Assembly: GCF_001422445.1 (NCBI RefSeq)
Contig: NZ_LMNA01000001.1
Coordinates: forward strand, 65,116-129,115
Length of the DNA: 64,000 nucleotides
DNA from: Pseudorhodoferax sp. Leaf274
GTDB taxonomy: Bacteria; Pseudomonadota; Gammaproteobacteria; Burkholderiales; Burkholderiaceae_C
Direction: 5' to 3'
Part shown: positions 63,769 through 64,000 of the stretch, in pieces
Layout of the letters: the number at the start of each line of letters is the position of its first letter
Position numbering within the stretch: the first letter of the stretch is position 1
Translations under genes and position numbers: made by a program
Notes under the pieces: model-generated
The model's input: only the letters and a program-made list of their open reading frames with translations
Told to the model about the DNA's origin: nothing
Database searches by the model: none

Positions 63769-64000
63769 CTATCCCACGGCCTTCTCTTCGAAGCGCTCGT
63801 CGGCATGGTATTCGCGCCGTAGCTCGCGCACCAATTGGGCCACGGTCGGCAGCCCGTGTACGCCAGAGACCGAGTGGCCGGCGCTCCAGATGTCGGTCCA
63901 TCGCTGGTTCGGGGCGGCGTTGGCGCCGCCGCCGTAGCGACGCCGCGCCTCCTCCACCGATATGCTCTCATCCAGCGTCGCGAGGTCAATGCCCAGCCGC
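63769..64000 (-). CDS. Nitronate monooxygenase, C-terminal part cut by window edge
   Basis: The last ~76 residues of a 2-nitropropane dioxygenase/nitronate monooxygenase-type FMN TIM-barrel enzyme. LGIDLATLDESISVEEARRR and NQRWTDIWSAGHSVSGVHGL are typical of the C-terminal end of the bacterial enzymes that oxidise alkyl nitronates. The frame is open at the window edge; the 5' part lies outside. Confidence 0.8.
   Translation of the reverse strand, partial: RLGIDLATLDESISVEEARRRYGGGANAAPNQRWTDIWSAGHSVSGVHGLPTVAQLVRELRREYHADERFEEKAVG

Overview
The window is GC-rich, densely coding DNA of the kind found in beta-proteobacteria of the order Burkholderiales (Comamonadaceae or Alcaligenaceae would fit). 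The basis is the gene content: four Bug/TctC-type periplasmic receptors, two Liv-type ABC transporters, two CaiB CoA-transferases, two RraA-like proteins, an OmpC-type 16-strand porin and many LysR/GntR/MarR/TetR regulators. It looks like a chromosomal stretch devoted to uptake and breakdown of organic acids, aromatics and nitrogen compounds. I see no rRNA, tRNA, CRISPR array or intact insertion sequence.

Layout. (1) 1-4394, minus strand: an isocitrate-lyase-family lyase, LeuC/LeuD-type dehydratase subunits, a YrdC/Sua5-like protein and an acyl-CoA ligase cut by the window edge. (2) 4520-6025: gene debris, namely a frameshifted quinone-oxidoreductase remnant and a phosphonoacetaldehyde hydrolase without its catalytic N-terminus. 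(3) 6171-12666, plus strand: a large MscS-type channel, a secreted protein overlapping a TraB-like membrane protein, an epoxide hydrolase and an unknown protein. (4) 12762-18045, minus: a complete iron-uptake and cell-surface-signalling set (FecI-type sigma factor, FecR, TonB receptor with STN domain, PepSY membrane protein). (5) 18094-19606: a YdcZ transporter divergent from a LysR regulator. (6) 20003-22681, minus: a small helical protein, a two-domain KaiC-like ATPase and a GGDEF diguanylate cyclase. (7) 22883-29805, minus: CoA-dependent acid catabolism (two CaiB transferases, Bug receptor, crotonase, GntR/UTRA regulator), with a frameshifted CoA-ester lyase at one end and a frameshifted LysR at the other. 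(8) 29896-32258, plus: RraA, Bug receptor, RraA. (9) 32587-33573: an isolated, less GC-rich DUF6602-like putative nuclease-fold gene.

(10) 33789-42720: two divergent operons. Leftward are an NTF2-like protein, a GntR/FCD regulator and an unknown protein. Rightward are an Asp/Glu/hydantoin-racemase-fold enzyme, a Pot-type ABC transporter, an asparaginase-like enzyme and a porin. The region between them has a consensus sigma-54 promoter and repeated TTGTTAACAA palindromes, so the rightward operon is probably nitrogen-controlled and GntR-controlled. Both of its enzymes have replaced residues at catalytic positions. (11) 43019-53946, minus: one probable 11-gene operon (two acyl-CoA dehydrogenase subunits, crotonase, LivKHMGF, acyl-CoA ligase, Bug receptor, CMD protein), facing a TetR gene at 54087. 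(12) 54880-62612: a MarR gene convergent with an eight-gene minus-strand operon livKHMGF-marR-reductase-Rieske oxygenase. Tandem GTTG-N6-CAAC operators lie upstream of its first gene. (13) 62964-64000: a CsbD-like stress protein with a strong terminator, a non-coding stretch and the 3' end of a nitronate monooxygenase gene.

The best candidates for something undescribed are the region-10 operon and the KaiC/GGDEF/small-protein module of region 6.
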